The notes under the pieces are model-generated. The model worked only from the letters and a program-made list of their open reading frames with translations. It was not told the origin of the DNA and did no database searches. From Cognatundibacterium luofuense (GTDB lineage: Bacteria; Pseudomonadota; Gammaproteobacteria; Burkholderiales; Burkholderiaceae_D): a stretch of DNA of 64,000 nucleotides. The stretch is taken from contig NZ_JAGSPN010000008.1 in assembly GCF_018139685.1 (NCBI RefSeq), positions 62,001-126,000 of the forward strand, written 5' to 3'. Made by a program: the position numbers and the translations under genes. Shown piece by piece: positions 17,305 to 26,741 of this stretch (the stretch's first letter is position 1; each line of letters opens with the position of its first letter).

Positions 17305-17934
17305 TCAGCGTTGCGCCATCGCCAGCTTTACGGCGAGGCCTGCAAATACGGTTGCCGCAACACGGTTCAGCGCAATCTGTGCGCGTGCTGATTTACGCAG
17401 AAACTGACCCGCAGTTGCTGCGAACCATGCAATGCTGCCGAATGCAATCAGGGTTGCGATGATAAACAGTGCGCCCAGCTGGATGAATTGCGGTGCCAGC
17501 GGACCACGCTCTGCGGAAACAAATTGCGGTAAGAATGCGAGGAAGAACAGCACGACTTTTGGATTGGTCAGATTCATCACAAAGCCGCGCAAATACAGGC
17601 TGCGGGCAGCAAGACGTTCACCTTCCGGTTTATCCGCTGTGTCGGCAGGTGCGTTAAATGCACCGTAAGCCATGTACAGCAGGTAAGCAGCGCCGGTGAA
17701 TTTCAGCACCGTAAACGCGGTGGCGGATGCGGCAAATACGGCAGCCAGCCCGAAGGCAATCGCTGTGGTGTGGACGATCAGTCCGGTACATAGACCAAGC
17801 ACAACCAGCATACCGGCGCGACGACCCTGCATGGCCGACTGCATCAGTACAAAAACATTATCCGGGCCGGGGCTGAAGCCCAGCAAAATGGCTATGCCAA
17901 GAAAGCTGGCAGCGACATCAACAGGCAGCATCAT
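17305..17934 (-). CDS. LysE/RhtB family amino-acid exporter
   Basis: The 209-residue protein has about six hydrophobic helices and the family signature FSPGPDNVFVLMQSAMQGRRAGMLVVLG near residues 20-48, followed by GAAYLLYMAYGAF and FVMNLTNPKVVLFFLAFLPQFV. Family members export amino acids or homoserine lactones through the inner membrane; the substrate cannot be read here. The start at 17932-17934 has the ribosome site GGAGGAATG. It lies 47 nt downstream of the 71-residue protein gene at 17982-18197 on the same strand, so the three genes from 18593 to 17305 may form one unit. Confidence 0.9.
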   Translation of the reverse strand: MMLPVDVAASFLGIAILLGFSPGPDNVFVLMQSAMQGRRAGMLVVLGLCTGLIVHTTAIAFGLAAVFAASATAFTVLKFTGAAYLLYMAYGAFNAPADTADKPEGERLAARSLYLRGFVMNLTNPKVVLFFLAFLPQFVSAERGPLAPQFIQLGALFIIATLIAFGSIAWFAATAGQFLRKSARAQIALNRVAATVFAGLAVKLAMAQR

Positions 17935-17981
17935 TCCTCCGCTCAGAATAAAAAGAATGATTATGCCTGAAGAATGTGAGA

Positions 17982-18197
17982 TTACTTGCGTGAACGTCTT
18001 TTGCTGGAGTGCAGCACGACACGTTCGGTGATTGCAAATCCGCCTTCTTTGCCGGGCAGATATTCAATCGCACAACTGGTACTGAATACCGGTTGCGTTA
18101 GCGGGTATTTGTCACGACTGGTATTGTTCGCTGCTGCCATGTCAGACAGAAGAGTATCAGCGGGAACCGGGGTACGGGTGACAGTGTGGGTAGACAT
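17982..18197 (-). CDS. 71-residue protein with SCAIEYL motif, copy A
   Basis: I do not recognise a family. The reading frame is preceded by CTTTCAGGAGTGTCCAG, a good ribosome site, and encodes exactly 71 residues, as does the upstream gene at 18378-18593. The two share a (Q/K)PV segment and S-C-(V)-A-I-E-Y-L (residues 41-47 here) with otherwise low similarity. The N-terminus is rich in Thr, Pro and Ala without a signal peptide, and the C-terminus is strongly basic (SSKRRSRK). The gene sits between its relative and the LysE-type exporter. Whether the product is an exported peptide, a regulator or a cytosolic protein is open. Confidence 0.55.
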   Translation of the reverse strand: MSTHTVTRTPVPADTLLSDMAAANNTSRDKYPLTQPVFSTSCAIEYLPGKEGGFAITERVVLHSSKRRSRK

Positions 18198-18377
18198 CTG
18201 GACACTCCTGAAAGTAAAAAAGACAGAGAGGCTTGTGGCATCTGTCCGGGAAAGTTGCGAAGTTTAGTGTCTGTGCGGAAATTTTCAAGCAAAAACACCA
18301 GAGGCCGTATTCTAGCGCGCAATCGTTTGCGCTGCAGGGAATGATACAAACCTGGTCTTGCTCAGCGCGCAGACATA
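18198..18377. other. Gap between the two 71-residue genes
   Basis: The 180 nt contain no credible gene or clear terminator. They end, on the minus strand, in the ribosome site of copy A. Confidence 0.4.
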
Positions 18378-18593
18378 TTAGTGTGCGACGTCCGTAGCGG
18401 CAAAGAATGTCTGGATCTCAGCCTGCGACATACCGTGGGCCTGAAGATATTCAATCGCGACGCAACTGCCGTATTCGGCACGAATTGCTGTGGCCATTGC
18501 CAGTACCGGTTTTATACTGACTGGTCTGGTATTGGCGGGGGTAGAGGAGAGTGGGGCGGAAGCGGCGTTAATGGCAGGAACAGCGGGTTTCAT
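18378..18593 (-). CDS. 71-residue protein with SCVAIEYL motif, copy B
   Basis: No family is recognised. The start at 18593 is preceded by GTTCAGGAGTCTACGT, nearly the same leader as copy A (TTCAGGAGT, then a pyrimidine-rich spacer). The product has 71 residues. The N-terminal half is rich in Ala, Pro, Ser and Thr, a KPVLAMATAIRAEYGSCVAI segment leads into IEYL (to residue 50), and QAHGMSQAEIQTFFAATD follows, which could be a short helix. A -10-like element (TATGAT on the minus strand, 18642-18637) lies upstream. There are in-frame starts further upstream, but the ribosome site supports this one. Confidence 0.55.
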   Translation of the reverse strand: MKPAVPAINAASAPLSSTPANTRPVSIKPVLAMATAIRAEYGSCVAIEYLQAHGMSQAEIQTFFAATDVAH

Positions 18594-18671
18594 ACGTAGA
18601 CTCCTGAACAATGCGGGCGCATTTGCACCCACCGTCATCATACGCCGTTCATGGTCAGGATGTTGCAATGC

Positions 18672-18697
18672 AAAAGAGGCAGATATCGATCTGCCTC
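18672..18697 (-). terminator. Terminator of the kyn operon
   Basis: On the minus strand GAGGCAGAT pairs with ATCTGCCTC around a 4-nt loop and is followed by TTTTGC. It lies about 30 nt after the kynA stop. Confidence 0.8.
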
Positions 18698-18728
18698 AAT
18701 CTCTTTGTATATCCGGTGCGGGCGCTGG

Positions 18729-19589
18729 TCAGAGTTCTGTACGTAAAGCGTATAACTCAGGGAACAACACTACATCCAGCATTTTTTTCAGGTATGAAAC
18801 ACCCGCCGTGCCGCCGGTACCGGTTTTGAAACCGATAATCCGTTCAACGGTACTGACATGACGGAAACGCCACATACGGAAAGAGGTTTCCATATCCACC
18901 AGCTTTTCAGCCAGATCATACAAAGACCAGTATTTTTCCGGTGCACGGTACACTTCCAGCCATGCTGCTTTGACCGATTCATTCATGCTGCGGGTTTGTG
19001 ACCAGTCACGCTGCAGACATTCCGCATCAATCTGAAAGCCCGCTGCAGCCAACTGGCGGATGGCTTCATCGTAAATGGAAGGCGTATCCATCGCAGCTTT
19101 CAGGCGTGTATGAACTTCCGGTTTGCATTCATGCACTGCCAGCAGACTCGCATTTTTGTTTCCCAGTAAGTATTCGAGTTCACGGTACTGGTGTGACTGA
19201 AAGCCGGAAGAAGCACCCAGATAAGGACGAATCGCGCTGTACTCGCTTGGTGTCATGGTCGCCAGTACATCCCAGGCATGTACCAGCTGATCCATGATGC
19301 GGGCTACGCGGGACAGCATTTTGAAGGCCGGAGGTAAATCATTGGCCTGCATCTGATGACGTACAGCGTGCAATTCGTGCAGCATCAGTTTGATCCACAG
19401 CTCGCTGGTCTGATGCTGAACGATGAACAGCATCTCATTGTGATCCGGTGACAGCGGGTGCTGGGCGCTGAGTACCTGATCCAGTCCCAGATAATCGCCG
19501 TAACTCATGGCTTCAGAAAAATCCATTTTTGCGCCATGCCACGACATCGGGCAGCGGCCTTCACCGGTTTGATTGTGTTGATTACTCAT
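18729..19589 (-). CDS. kynA: Tryptophan 2,3-dioxygenase
   Basis: This heme enzyme opens the indole ring of L-tryptophan to give N-formylkynurenine, step 1 of the kynurenine route. The 286-residue protein has the family residues [36 protein letters not shown] (distal substrate residues), [18 protein letters not shown], and the C-terminal [28 protein letters not shown]. It is the last gene of kynB-kynU-kynA on the minus strand, 49 nt after kynU, and is followed by a terminator. Its control probably depends on the divergent Lrp-type regulator. Confidence 0.97.
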   Translation of the reverse strand: MSNQHNQTGEGRCPMSWHGAKMDFSEAMSYGDYLGLDQVLSAQHPLSPDHNEMLFIVQHQTSELWIKLMLHELHAVRHQMQANDLPPAFKMLSRVARIMDQLVHAWDVLATMTPSEYSAIRPYLGASSGFQSHQYRELEYLLGNKNASLLAVHECKPEVHTRLKAAMDTPSIYDEAIRQLAAAGFQIDAECLQRDWSQTRSMNESVKAAWLEVYRAPEKYWSLYDLAEKLVDMETSFRMWRFRHVSTVERIIGFKTGTGGTAGVSYLKKMLDVVLFPELYALRTEL

Positions 19590-19638
19590 GGTGTTTTATC
19601 CAGTTATCCAGTTAGTTTGAGAGATCCGGTCATGGCGC

Positions 19639-20886
19639 TCAGGTCACGGCATTGCGCTTCAGATTCAGGTCGTATGACTGACTGGCGAGCAAGTCGCGTA
19701 AATGCTCCGCCGCATCCCATACATCAGCAAAACCGACGTACAAAGGTGTGAAGCCGAAGCGCAGTATGCCGGGCTCACGATAGTCACCGACCACACCACG
19801 CGCAATCAGCGCCTGAATCAGTGCATATGCATGCGGATGATGCAGGCTGACCTGGCTGCCACGCTGTACGTGGTCGCGCGGTGTTACCAGTTCAAGACCA
19901 AAGCCGGCGCAGCGCTGTTCAACCAGTGCAATGAATAAATCGGTCAGTGCCAGCGATTTTTTGCGCAGTGCCTGCATGTCGGTTTTTGCGAAGATTTCCA
20001 GACCGCATTCCACCAGCGCCAGCGAAACGATAGGTTGTGTGCCGCACAAGGCTGCACGGATGGTTGGCTGATGCTCGAAATGCGGGCTCATCGCAAACGG
20101 GCTGGCATGACCCCACCAGCCGGACAGCGGATGACGGAATTTAGCCTGATGGCGTGCAGGAACCCAGATAAACGCTGGTGAGCCGGGGCCGCCGTTCAGA
20201 TATTTGTAAGTGCAGCCAACCGCAAAGTCTGCATTGGCTGCATTCAGATTCACCGGAACTGCACCGGCCGAGTGCGCCAGATCCCACAGCATCAGTGCAC
20301 CGTGCTGATGCGCCAGCGCCGTCACTGTCTGCATGTCATGCAGGTAACCGGTGCGGTAATTCACATGAGTCAGCATGACTACTGCTGTTTCCGCATTGAT
20401 GGCAGTGCTCAACTCTTCAGGGCTGTCGATCAGATGGATACGGTAGCCGCGCTGCAGCCAGCCAGTCAGGCCTTCGGCCATGTAAATATCTGTCGGGAAG
20501 TTGCTGCGTTCCGTAATGATCACCTTACGCTGATCATCGCCGGCTTGCATATGCAGCGCGGCGGCCAGTGCTTTGAACAGGTTGCCTGAGGTGGTATCGG
20601 TTACTACCACTTCGTTCGCTTCAGCGCCGATCAGCGGTGACAGTAAATTACCCAGGCGGGATGGCAGATCGAACCAGCCGGCTTTGTTCCAGCTGGTGAT
20701 CAGGTCTGTCCCCCATTCCTGCTGTATTACTTCTGCTGCGCGGCTGGCAGCGGCTTTCGGGCGTGCACCGAGCGAGTTGCCATCGAGATAAATAACGCCT
20801 TCAGGCAGAGCGAATTCCTGCTTCAGATGGGCAAGTGCATCCTCGCGATCGAGCTGTTCGCACTGTTCTCGGCTTTGTATGGTCAT
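19639..20886 (-). CDS. kynU: Kynureninase
   Basis: This PLP enzyme cleaves kynurenine to anthranilate and alanine, step 3 of the route. The 415-residue protein has [14 protein letters not shown] at the N-terminus, [39 protein letters not shown] (PLP-binding Asp and Lys in TYKYLNGG; listed only as landmarks at about 210-250), the SGWWGHA loop, and the C-terminal [19 protein letters not shown]. The ribosome site ACGGAGACAG matches that of kynB. It sits 24 nt after kynB. With no 3-hydroxylase seen nearby, the local operon makes anthranilate. Confidence 0.97.
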   Translation of the reverse strand: MTIQSREQCEQLDREDALAHLKQEFALPEGVIYLDGNSLGARPKAAASRAAEVIQQEWGTDLITSWNKAGWFDLPSRLGNLLSPLIGAEANEVVVTDTTSGNLFKALAAALHMQAGDDQRKVIITERSNFPTDIYMAEGLTGWLQRGYRIHLIDSPEELSTAINAETAVVMLTHVNYRTGYLHDMQTVTALAHQHGALMLWDLAHSAGAVPVNLNAANADFAVGCTYKYLNGGPGSPAFIWVPARHQAKFRHPLSGWWGHASPFAMSPHFEHQPTIRAALCGTQPIVSLALVECGLEIFAKTDMQALRKKSLALTDLFIALVEQRCAGFGLELVTPRDHVQRGSQVSLHHPHAYALIQALIARGVVGDYREPGILRFGFTPLYVGFADVWDAAEHLRDLLASQSYDLNLKRNAVT

Positions 20887-20910
20887 GACTGTCTCCGTTA
20901 TGAATGAAAG

Positions 20911-21531
20911 TTATTCGCAGCGCAGCACCGCACGTACCGGGCTGGCATCGAGCCCCTGCAGGCGCAGAGGCAGGCAAATCAGTTCGTAATCCCCCGCGCT
21001 CACGGCATCCAGTACGATGCCTTCCAGAATTGCAAGACCGTGATGGCGCATACGGTGATGCGCATCCAGCGTTTTTGATGTTTCAGGATCAAACGACGGC
21101 GTGTCGATACCGATCAGTCTGACCCCGTGTGCCGCCAGTAAATCAATTGTTTCCGGTGCCACGCTGGCAAATCCGGAATCCCATTGCATCTGTGGGGCAG
21201 TCTGATACGTTCGGAATAAAACACGCTGCGGCAAATCCTGCAGAAAAGCTTGCACATGCTCTGGCCTGACCTGGTCGCAGCCAATCGCATGAATCACGCG
21301 GCAAGGGCCGAGATAGGTCTGCAAATCGACCTGATCGATGGCAAGGCCGTCTTTGTCATAGTGTGACGGCGCATCGCAGTGTGCACCGGTATGGGTGGAC
21401 ATGGTGATCTTGCTGACCTTGACCGGGCAGCCATCGGCAATTTGCCATGTTGTCTCGGCGGAATAGGCACTGTCACCCGGCCAGACCGGAATACCGGGGG
21501 CGACCGGCGGTGTGATATCCCATAACTGCAT
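20911..21531 (-). CDS. kynB: Kynurenine formamidase (arylformamidase)
   Basis: The enzyme hydrolyses N-formylkynurenine to kynurenine and formate. The 206-residue protein is of the bacterial cyclase/KynB type, with the metal-binding signature [18 protein letters not shown] near residues 45-62 and [20 protein letters not shown] in the second half. The start at 21531 has GGAGACAGCAT as ribosome site. It is the first gene of the operon and is read divergently from the Lrp-type regulator. Confidence 0.96.
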   Translation of the reverse strand: MQLWDITPPVAPGIPVWPGDSAYSAETTWQIADGCPVKVSKITMSTHTGAHCDAPSHYDKDGLAIDQVDLQTYLGPCRVIHAIGCDQVRPEHVQAFLQDLPQRVLFRTYQTAPQMQWDSGFASVAPETIDLLAAHGVRLIGIDTPSFDPETSKTLDAHHRMRHHGLAILEGIVLDAVSAGDYELICLPLRLQGLDASPVRAVLRCE

Positions 21532-21699
21532 ATGCTGTCTCCGTTTAAAGTCTTGTTGCCGGAAATTGTATGCGCGGATGGCTGGCAGGTGCTTGCAAAT
21601 TGCACAGGAGAAGTGCTTATTTTTGGTGGCTTATTTGATCAGGTTGTAAAATAATCGCAGAAAATTCTATTTTTTAAGACTATCTTCTCAGAACTGCTT
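21532..21699. promoter_or_regulatory. Divergent control region of kynB and the Lrp-type gene
   Basis: The 168-nt region between the two divergent starts must hold both promoters. The half next to the regulator is AT-rich (about 21610-21690, with TTGTAAAATAATCGC and a TTTTTTAAGACTATC stretch), as is common for Lrp-family binding regions. No single operator can be fixed by eye. Confidence 0.5.
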
Positions 21700-22185
21700 A
21701 TGCAACTTGATCAAACTGATTTTAAAATTCTGCAGGCACTGCAAACCGAAGGGCGTATCAGTAATCAGGAGCTGGCGGATAAAGTGCATTTATCGCCATC
21801 CAGTTGCCTGCGCAGAGTGCGAATGCTGGAAGATGCCGGTGTGATTCAGCAGTATTGTGCGGTACTGAATCCGGAACAACTGGGTCTGGAAGTGGATGCG
21901 TTTGTGCAGGTCACCATGCGGCGCGATGTGGAGAAGTGGCACGAAAATTTTTCCCGTGCTTTGCAGGCATGGACGGAGGTGGTTGGCTCTTACATCATTA
22001 CCGGTGATGCAAATTATTTGTTGCGGGTAAGAGCCCGCAACCTGAAGCATTATTCACACTTTGTGCTGGAACGTTTATATAAAACGGAAGGCGTGCTGGA
22101 TATCCGTTCCAATATCGTGCTGCAAACCCTGAAAGACACCCATCAGATTGATGTCAGCCTGTTTCAGGGTGTGCAGGGGAATTAA
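21700..22185 (+). CDS. kynR: Lrp/AsnC family regulator, probable kyn operon regulator
   Basis: The 161-residue protein has an N-terminal winged helix (LDQTDFKILQALQTEGRISNQELADKVHLSPSSCLRRVRML) and a C-terminal RAM ligand-binding domain (VDAFVQVTMRR, VVGSYIITGDANYLLRV). In Pseudomonas the divergent Lrp-type protein KynR activates kynA and kynBU in response to kynurenine, and the same arrangement is seen here; the name rests on context. No Shine-Dalgarno sequence is evident before the ATG. Its stop overlaps by four bases the stop of the convergent hydrolase gene. Confidence 0.88.
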   Translation: MQLDQTDFKILQALQTEGRISNQELADKVHLSPSSCLRRVRMLEDAGVIQQYCAVLNPEQLGLEVDAFVQVTMRRDVEKWHENFSRALQAWTEVVGSYIITGDANYLLRVRARNLKHYSHFVLERLYKTEGVLDIRSNIVLQTLKDTHQIDVSLFQGVQGN

Positions 22186-23252
22186 CGGGTTTTCAGTAAT
22201 GCTGCCAGCAGAGGTGCTGCCGGACCCTGATTGGCCCAGGTTTGCGTCATATCCAGATCGCCGTTAGTACTGACCAGTATCAGGATGTTGCCACTGTTGA
22301 TATCCACCAGATTCAGAATACGTAATCCCGCGATCCAGCCCTGACGCTCGGTAATGACAACGGGTTTTGCTGCATCTGCACCGCTGAACGGATAGACCCA
22401 GACACCGAGTGCGCCACCGGTCGCATTCGGTTTTGTCATTTCAGAACGGGCAGTTGCCGAGATCAGTTTGCCCTGAATCAGTGCACGGTTAATCGCCAGT
22501 AAATCAGACAGTGTGCCGAATGAGGAGCCTGCCGCGCCGTAGCTGGCGAAATTCACTTCAGGCTCAGGCTGACCGTTCAGTATCCCGTGTACATGAGAAG
22601 GATTGTCCGGCATCGCAGCGGTGTAGAGACCAGCCTGCTTCATACCGGCGGGTTGAAACACGCGTTTTTGCAGCAGTTGCTGAAAACTCTGGCGGTTCAG
22701 TTTTTCCAGCAATGCACCCAACACCATGTAATCACAATTGTTGTAATCAAAACGTGCGCCGGGGGCAGCCTGCACAGGCTGTGCGCAAACACCGGTCGCA
22801 AATTCCTGCATATTGTCGCCACGGTTTGCTGCTTTCATGTGAAAGTCGGGAATGGCGTTTTCATTGTACAAACCGGAGTAATGCATCAGTAGCTGGCGTA
22901 TCGTTGCTTTGCGCGCATCTGCATTCGGATAGTCCGGCCAGTATTTGCCCAGCGGCTCATCCAGTTTTAATTTGCCTGATTCGACTTCCTGCATGATCAG
23001 AATGGCTGTCATCATTTTCGTGACAGAGGCGAAGCGGAAGGTTTTATTCAGTGGTCCGAAGTTCCCGATACTTTTCTGCAGAAATATCTGATCTCCGCGC
23101 GCGGCAACAACCGCACCCTGAAAACCACTCTGGGCAAGTGCATCGCGTGCTTTTTCGAGGGCACTCGTGTCAGCAGCACCTGCACTCAGATGGGCAGTCA
23201 GGCTCAGCAGGATGCCGCACAACAGGCGGCGTGAACGGAAAACCTTCAGCAT
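22182..23252 (-). CDS. Periplasmic serine hydrolase of the beta-lactamase (class C / DD-peptidase) fold
   Basis: The 356-residue protein has a signal peptide (RRLLCGILLSLTAHLSAGA) and the fold's active-site motifs: SVTK (Ser76-Lys79) and Tyr170-Asn-Asn (the Y-x-N motif in FDYNNCDYMVLG). A KTG-type third motif is not obvious; the late segment has VVITERQGWIAG in its place. Such proteins include esterases, D-aminopeptidases and penicillin-binding-protein-like enzymes; this one does not look like a classical AmpC. The ribosome site CCGGAGC supports the start. It is divergent from murJ. Confidence 0.85.
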   Translation of the reverse strand: MLKVFRSRRLLCGILLSLTAHLSAGAADTSALEKARDALAQSGFQGAVVAARGDQIFLQKSIGNFGPLNKTFRFASVTKMMTAILIMQEVESGKLKLDEPLGKYWPDYPNADARKATIRQLLMHYSGLYNENAIPDFHMKAANRGDNMQEFATGVCAQPVQAAPGARFDYNNCDYMVLGALLEKLNRQSFQQLLQKRVFQPAGMKQAGLYTAAMPDNPSHVHGILNGQPEPEVNFASYGAAGSSFGTLSDLLAINRALIQGKLISATARSEMTKPNATGGALGVWVYPFSGADAAKPVVITERQGWIAGLRILNLVDINSGNILILVSTNGDLDMTQTWANQGPAAPLLAALLKTR

Positions 23253-23343
23253 AAAAAAGCTCCGGGCAGCAAATAGAAGTCGGTCGGGTTGTCCGGCAGT
23301 GTACCAAAACAGCCTGAAAAGGGAAGTTTGTGCACTGCACAGG

Positions 23344-23349
23344 TATAAT
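23344..23349 (+). promoter_or_regulatory. -10 element of murJ, almost at the start codon
   Basis: A TATAAT ends 8 nt before the murJ ATG and is followed by GCCGCCCC. No Shine-Dalgarno sequence is present, so a leaderless transcript is possible, as for murB. Confidence 0.5.
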
Positions 23350-23357
23350 GCCGCCCC

Positions 23358-24911
23358 ATGAACTTACTTAAAACCCTTGTTTCTATCAGTGGCATGACCA
23401 TGCTGTCCCGCATTACCGGGCTGGCGCGGGATGTTCTGATTTCCACGCAGTTCGGTGCGAATGGCATGACCGATGCGTTTAACACTGCGTTCCGTATTCC
23501 TAACCTGTTGCGCCGTCTGTTTGCTGAGGGAGCGTTTTCACAGGCGTTTGTACCAATTCTGGCGGAATATAAAACCCGGAGCGGTGAAGAGCGTACCCGC
23601 GAGCTGGTGGATCACGTCGCTACTTTGCTGACCTGGGCACTGGTGGTCACCTGCCTGCTCGGCGTACTGGGCGCTCCGGTGATTACCTATTTTGCAGCCA
23701 AGGGTTTTATGTCGAGGCCGGACGATTACCACGCCACGATAGTAATGACCCGTATCATGTTCCCGTATATCGGCTTTATGTCGATGGTGGCACTGGCGGG
23801 CGGCATTCTGAATACATGGCGCGAATTTAAAGTGCCTGCGTTTACGCCGGTACTGTATAACCTGTGTTCGATTGCCGCATCATTGTGGCTGGCACCGCGT
23901 ATGGAGCAGCCTATCTATGCGCTGGCAATCGCTGTGTTTGTCGGCGGCTTGCTGCAATTATCGATACAGATTCCGGCGCTGGCGAAAATCGGCATGCTGC
24001 CGCGCATCGGTTTTGGTATGCGCGCTGCATGGCAGGACGAAGGCGTGCGCCGTATTCTGCGTAACATGGCACCGGCCATTCTGGCGGTCTCTGCATCGCA
24101 AATCAGTATTCTGATTAACACCCGTCTGGCTTCAGAAATGGTTGCGGGCAGCACCAGCTGGCTGGCCAGTGCAGATCGTCTGATGGAATTTCCGACCGCG
24201 ATGCTTGGTGTTGCACTCGGTACGATCTTGCTGCCGGGCTTGTCGAAAGCGAATTCGGCCGGCGACACGAAAGAATATTCTGATCTGCTGGACTGGGGAC
24301 TGCGCCTGACCTTTTTGCTGGCAATGCCGGCGGCAGTGGCGCTGGCAATCATTCCTGAAGCGCTGACAGCAACCTTGTTTCATCACGGAAAATTTGATGC
24401 GCATGCTGTGCATATGACATCGAACGCGCTGGTTTCGTATGGCATTGGTTTGCTGGGGTTGATTGTGGTGAAAATTCTCGCTCCGGGTTTTTATGCGCAA
24501 CAGAATGTGCGTACACCGGTCAAAATTGCTGTCTCGGTGCTGATCACCACGCAGTTACTGAACCTGATTTTTGTGCCGATGTTTGCCCATGCAGGGCTCG
24601 CATTGTCCGTGGGTTTAGGCGCGTGTATGAATGCCACTCTGCTGTACACAGGTTTGCGTAAGCGCGGCATTTACAAGCCACGTCCGGGCTGGTTCCTGTT
24701 TTTGCTGAAACTGATTGCTGCGCTGATGTTACTGGCTGCGACTGCATCGTATATTTCGGATCAGATTCCGTGGCTGGAGCTGAAATCCATGCCGGTCTTA
24801 CGACTCGGTCTGATGGTAATGCTGATGGTGGCATCCGCAGGGATTTACTTCGCAGCGCTGGGACTGATGGGATTCCGTCCTAAAGATTTCCGTAAGACGA
24901 CACGCGCATAA
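23358..24911 (+). CDS. murJ: Lipid II flippase MurJ
   Basis: MurJ (MviN) flips lipid II to the outer face of the inner membrane. The 517-residue protein begins MNLLKTLVSISGMTMLSRITGLARDVLISTQFGA and has FNTAFRIPNLLRRLFAEGAFSQAFVPILAEY, both hallmarks of the family, and about 14 hydrophobic helices. It also has the family residues ASQISILINTRLAS and ALNAxP-like stretches replaced by family-typical ILAPGFYAQQNVRTPVKIA. The gene has no ribosome site. It ends at a bidirectional terminator. Confidence 0.97.
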   Translation: MNLLKTLVSISGMTMLSRITGLARDVLISTQFGANGMTDAFNTAFRIPNLLRRLFAEGAFSQAFVPILAEYKTRSGEERTRELVDHVATLLTWALVVTCLLGVLGAPVITYFAAKGFMSRPDDYHATIVMTRIMFPYIGFMSMVALAGGILNTWREFKVPAFTPVLYNLCSIAASLWLAPRMEQPIYALAIAVFVGGLLQLSIQIPALAKIGMLPRIGFGMRAAWQDEGVRRILRNMAPAILAVSASQISILINTRLASEMVAGSTSWLASADRLMEFPTAMLGVALGTILLPGLSKANSAGDTKEYSDLLDWGLRLTFLLAMPAAVALAIIPEALTATLFHHGKFDAHAVHMTSNALVSYGIGLLGLIVVKILAPGFYAQQNVRTPVKIAVSVLITTQLLNLIFVPMFAHAGLALSVGLGACMNATLLYTGLRKRGIYKPRPGWFLFLLKLIAALMLLAATASYISDQIPWLELKSMPVLRLGLMVMLMVASAGIYFAALGLMGFRPKDFRKTTRA

Positions 24912-24930
24912 ACGGTTTTGCCGGAACAGT

Positions 24931-24967
24931 AAAAAAGGCTTTCCTGATCATGGAAAGCCTTTTTTGT
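24931..24967. terminator. Bidirectional terminator (murJ / ppnP)
   Basis: AAAAAAGGCTTTCC pairs with GGAAAGCCTTTTTT around a short loop between the two convergent genes. Confidence 0.87.
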
Positions 24968-24989
24968 TTGCCGGACACTGCGATTCTGA

Positions 24990-25304
24990 TTACAGGAAAT
25001 GACAGACGTAATCCAGTAACTCCAGAGTTTCGATATCAAACTTCGCATTTGCCGGTACGTCGAAAGACTGACCGCCGGTATAGGTTTTCCATTCCGTTTC
25101 ACCTTCCAGACGTACACGGCATGTACCTGCATTCAGCTCCATGCGCTCGGCAGCGCCTGTGCTGAAAGTCAGACTGGACGGGAAAATCACCCCCAGCGTT
25201 TTACGGCTGCCGTCGGCAAATAACACGGTGTGGGAAATACATTTGCCATCAAAGTACACATTGGCTTTCGTGATGACACTGACCTGATCGAACTGCGTTG
25301 TCAT
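24990..25304 (-). CDS. ppnP: Pyrimidine/purine nucleoside phosphorylase PpnP
   Basis: The 104-residue cupin (formerly DUF1255, YaiE) splits nucleosides to base and ribose 1-phosphate. The characteristic residues are [17 protein letters not shown]-like at the N-terminus, [28 protein letters not shown], and [13 protein letters not shown] near the end. The length matches the family. The ribosome site ACAGGAGCAGCA fits the start. It is transcribed alone. Confidence 0.93.
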   Translation of the reverse strand: MTTQFDQVSVITKANVYFDGKCISHTVLFADGSRKTLGVIFPSSLTFSTGAAERMELNAGTCRVRLEGETEWKTYTGGQSFDVPANAKFDIETLELLDYVCHFL

Positions 25305-25318
25305 TGCTGCTCCTGTCG

Positions 25319-25345
25319 AAAAAAAGCCCGCTCACAGGAGCGGGC
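25319..25345 (-). terminator. Terminator of argG
   Basis: GCCCGCTC pairs with GAGCGGGC, and the minus strand continues into a run of seven T. It lies 25 nt after the argG stop. Confidence 0.87.
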
Positions 25346-25370
25346 CGGGATAGGTTAATCCATCCGTTGA

Positions 25371-26603
25371 TTACTGACCGCGTTTGGCGCGCGCATTGGC
25401 AGCAATACGCATACGCAGTGCGTTCAGTTTGATAAAGCCGCCGGCATCTGCCTGATTGTATGCGCCACCGTCTTCATCGAAAGTAGCGATGGTCTGATCA
25501 AACAGAGAATCAGTTTTGGAATCACGTGCAACAGTGATGACGTTGCCTTTGTACAGCTTCACGCGTACCCAGCCGTTCACGCTTTGTTGTGTGTGATCGA
25601 TCAGTGTCTGCAATGCCAGACGCTCAGGAGACCACCAGTAACCGTTATAAATCAGGCTGGCGTAACGTGGCATCAGATCATCTTTCAGATGTGCTACTTC
25701 GCGATCCAGTGTGATCGATTCGATCGCACGGTGAGCGCGCAGCATAATCGTACCGCCAGGGGTTTCGTAGCAACCACGGGACTTCATGCCGACGTAGCGG
25801 TTTTCCACCAGATCCAGACGGCCGATACCGTGTTTGCCGCCCAACTTGTTCAGCTCAGCCAGTACGGTGGCAGGAGACATGCGCACGCCATTGAGTGCCA
25901 CGATATCGCCGCGTTCGAATTCGATATCCAGATATTCCGGTGCATCCGGTGCCTGTTCCGGACTGACTGTCCAGCGCCACATGGATTCTTCTGCTTCAGC
26001 GCTCGGGTTTTCCAGATGGCGGCCTTCGAAGCTGATATGCAGCAGGTTGGCATCCATAGAGTAAGGCGCACCGCCGTTACGGTGTTTCATATCGATATCG
26101 ATACCGGCATCTTCTGCGTACTTCAGCAGTTTTTCACGGGACAGCAGATCCCATTCACGCCATGGGGCGATGATTTTGACACCCGGCATCAGTGCATACG
26201 CACCCAGCTCGAAACGCACCTGATCATTACCTTTACCGGTTGCGCCGTGGGAAATGGCATCCGCGCCGGTTTGTTTTGCGATATCAATCAGACGTTTTGC
26301 GATCAGCGGACGAGCGATTGATGTACCCAGCAGGTATTCACCTTCGTACACCGTATTGGCACGGAACATCGGGAATACGAAATCGCGGACGAATTCTTCG
26401 CGCACATCATCAATAAAAATATTTTCCGGCTTGATGCCGAATTTCAGTGCCTTGGCACGTGCCGGTTCCAGCTCTTCACCCTGACCGAGGTCAGCGGTAA
26501 AGGTTACCACTTCACACTGGTAGTTATCCTGCAGCCATTTCAGAATGACTGAGGTATCGAGGCCGCCGGAGTAGGCGAGGACGACTTTTTTGATATCGCT
26601 CAT
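25371..26603 (-). CDS. argG: Argininosuccinate synthase
   Basis: The enzyme joins citrulline and aspartate with ATP in arginine synthesis. The 410-residue protein shows the N-type P-loop [14 protein letters not shown], the segment [18 protein letters not shown], and [19 protein letters not shown]. It belongs to the shorter (about 400 residue) class. argG lies 138 nt downstream of argF on the same strand, with a GC-rich hairpin but no clear terminator between them, so the two steps that convert ornithine to argininosuccinate are probably expressed together. Confidence 0.97.
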   Translation of the reverse strand: MSDIKKVVLAYSGGLDTSVILKWLQDNYQCEVVTFTADLGQGEELEPARAKALKFGIKPENIFIDDVREEFVRDFVFPMFRANTVYEGEYLLGTSIARPLIAKRLIDIAKQTGADAISHGATGKGNDQVRFELGAYALMPGVKIIAPWREWDLLSREKLLKYAEDAGIDIDMKHRNGGAPYSMDANLLHISFEGRHLENPSAEAEESMWRWTVSPEQAPDAPEYLDIEFERGDIVALNGVRMSPATVLAELNKLGGKHGIGRLDLVENRYVGMKSRGCYETPGGTIMLRAHRAIESITLDREVAHLKDDLMPRYASLIYNGYWWSPERLALQTLIDHTQQSVNGWVRVKLYKGNVITVARDSKTDSLFDQTIATFDEDGGAYNQADAGGFIKLNALRMRIAANARAKRGQ

Positions 26604-26741
26604 GATGTGCTTTCGTAACGTCTTGGAAAAGTTCTTTGCTGTTCTGCATGTTCCGGTACTGAACTGCCACCGGAAGCAGGCTGCCGGAAAAGTCTGGCGG
26701 CGATTTGCACGTCAGACAGCGGCCGGCAGGGCCGCGTCGGA

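Noticed and set aside
26719-26735. Terminator between argF and argG
   Set aside because: GCGGCC and GGCCGC can pair, but no T run follows on the minus strand, so co-transcription is more likely.
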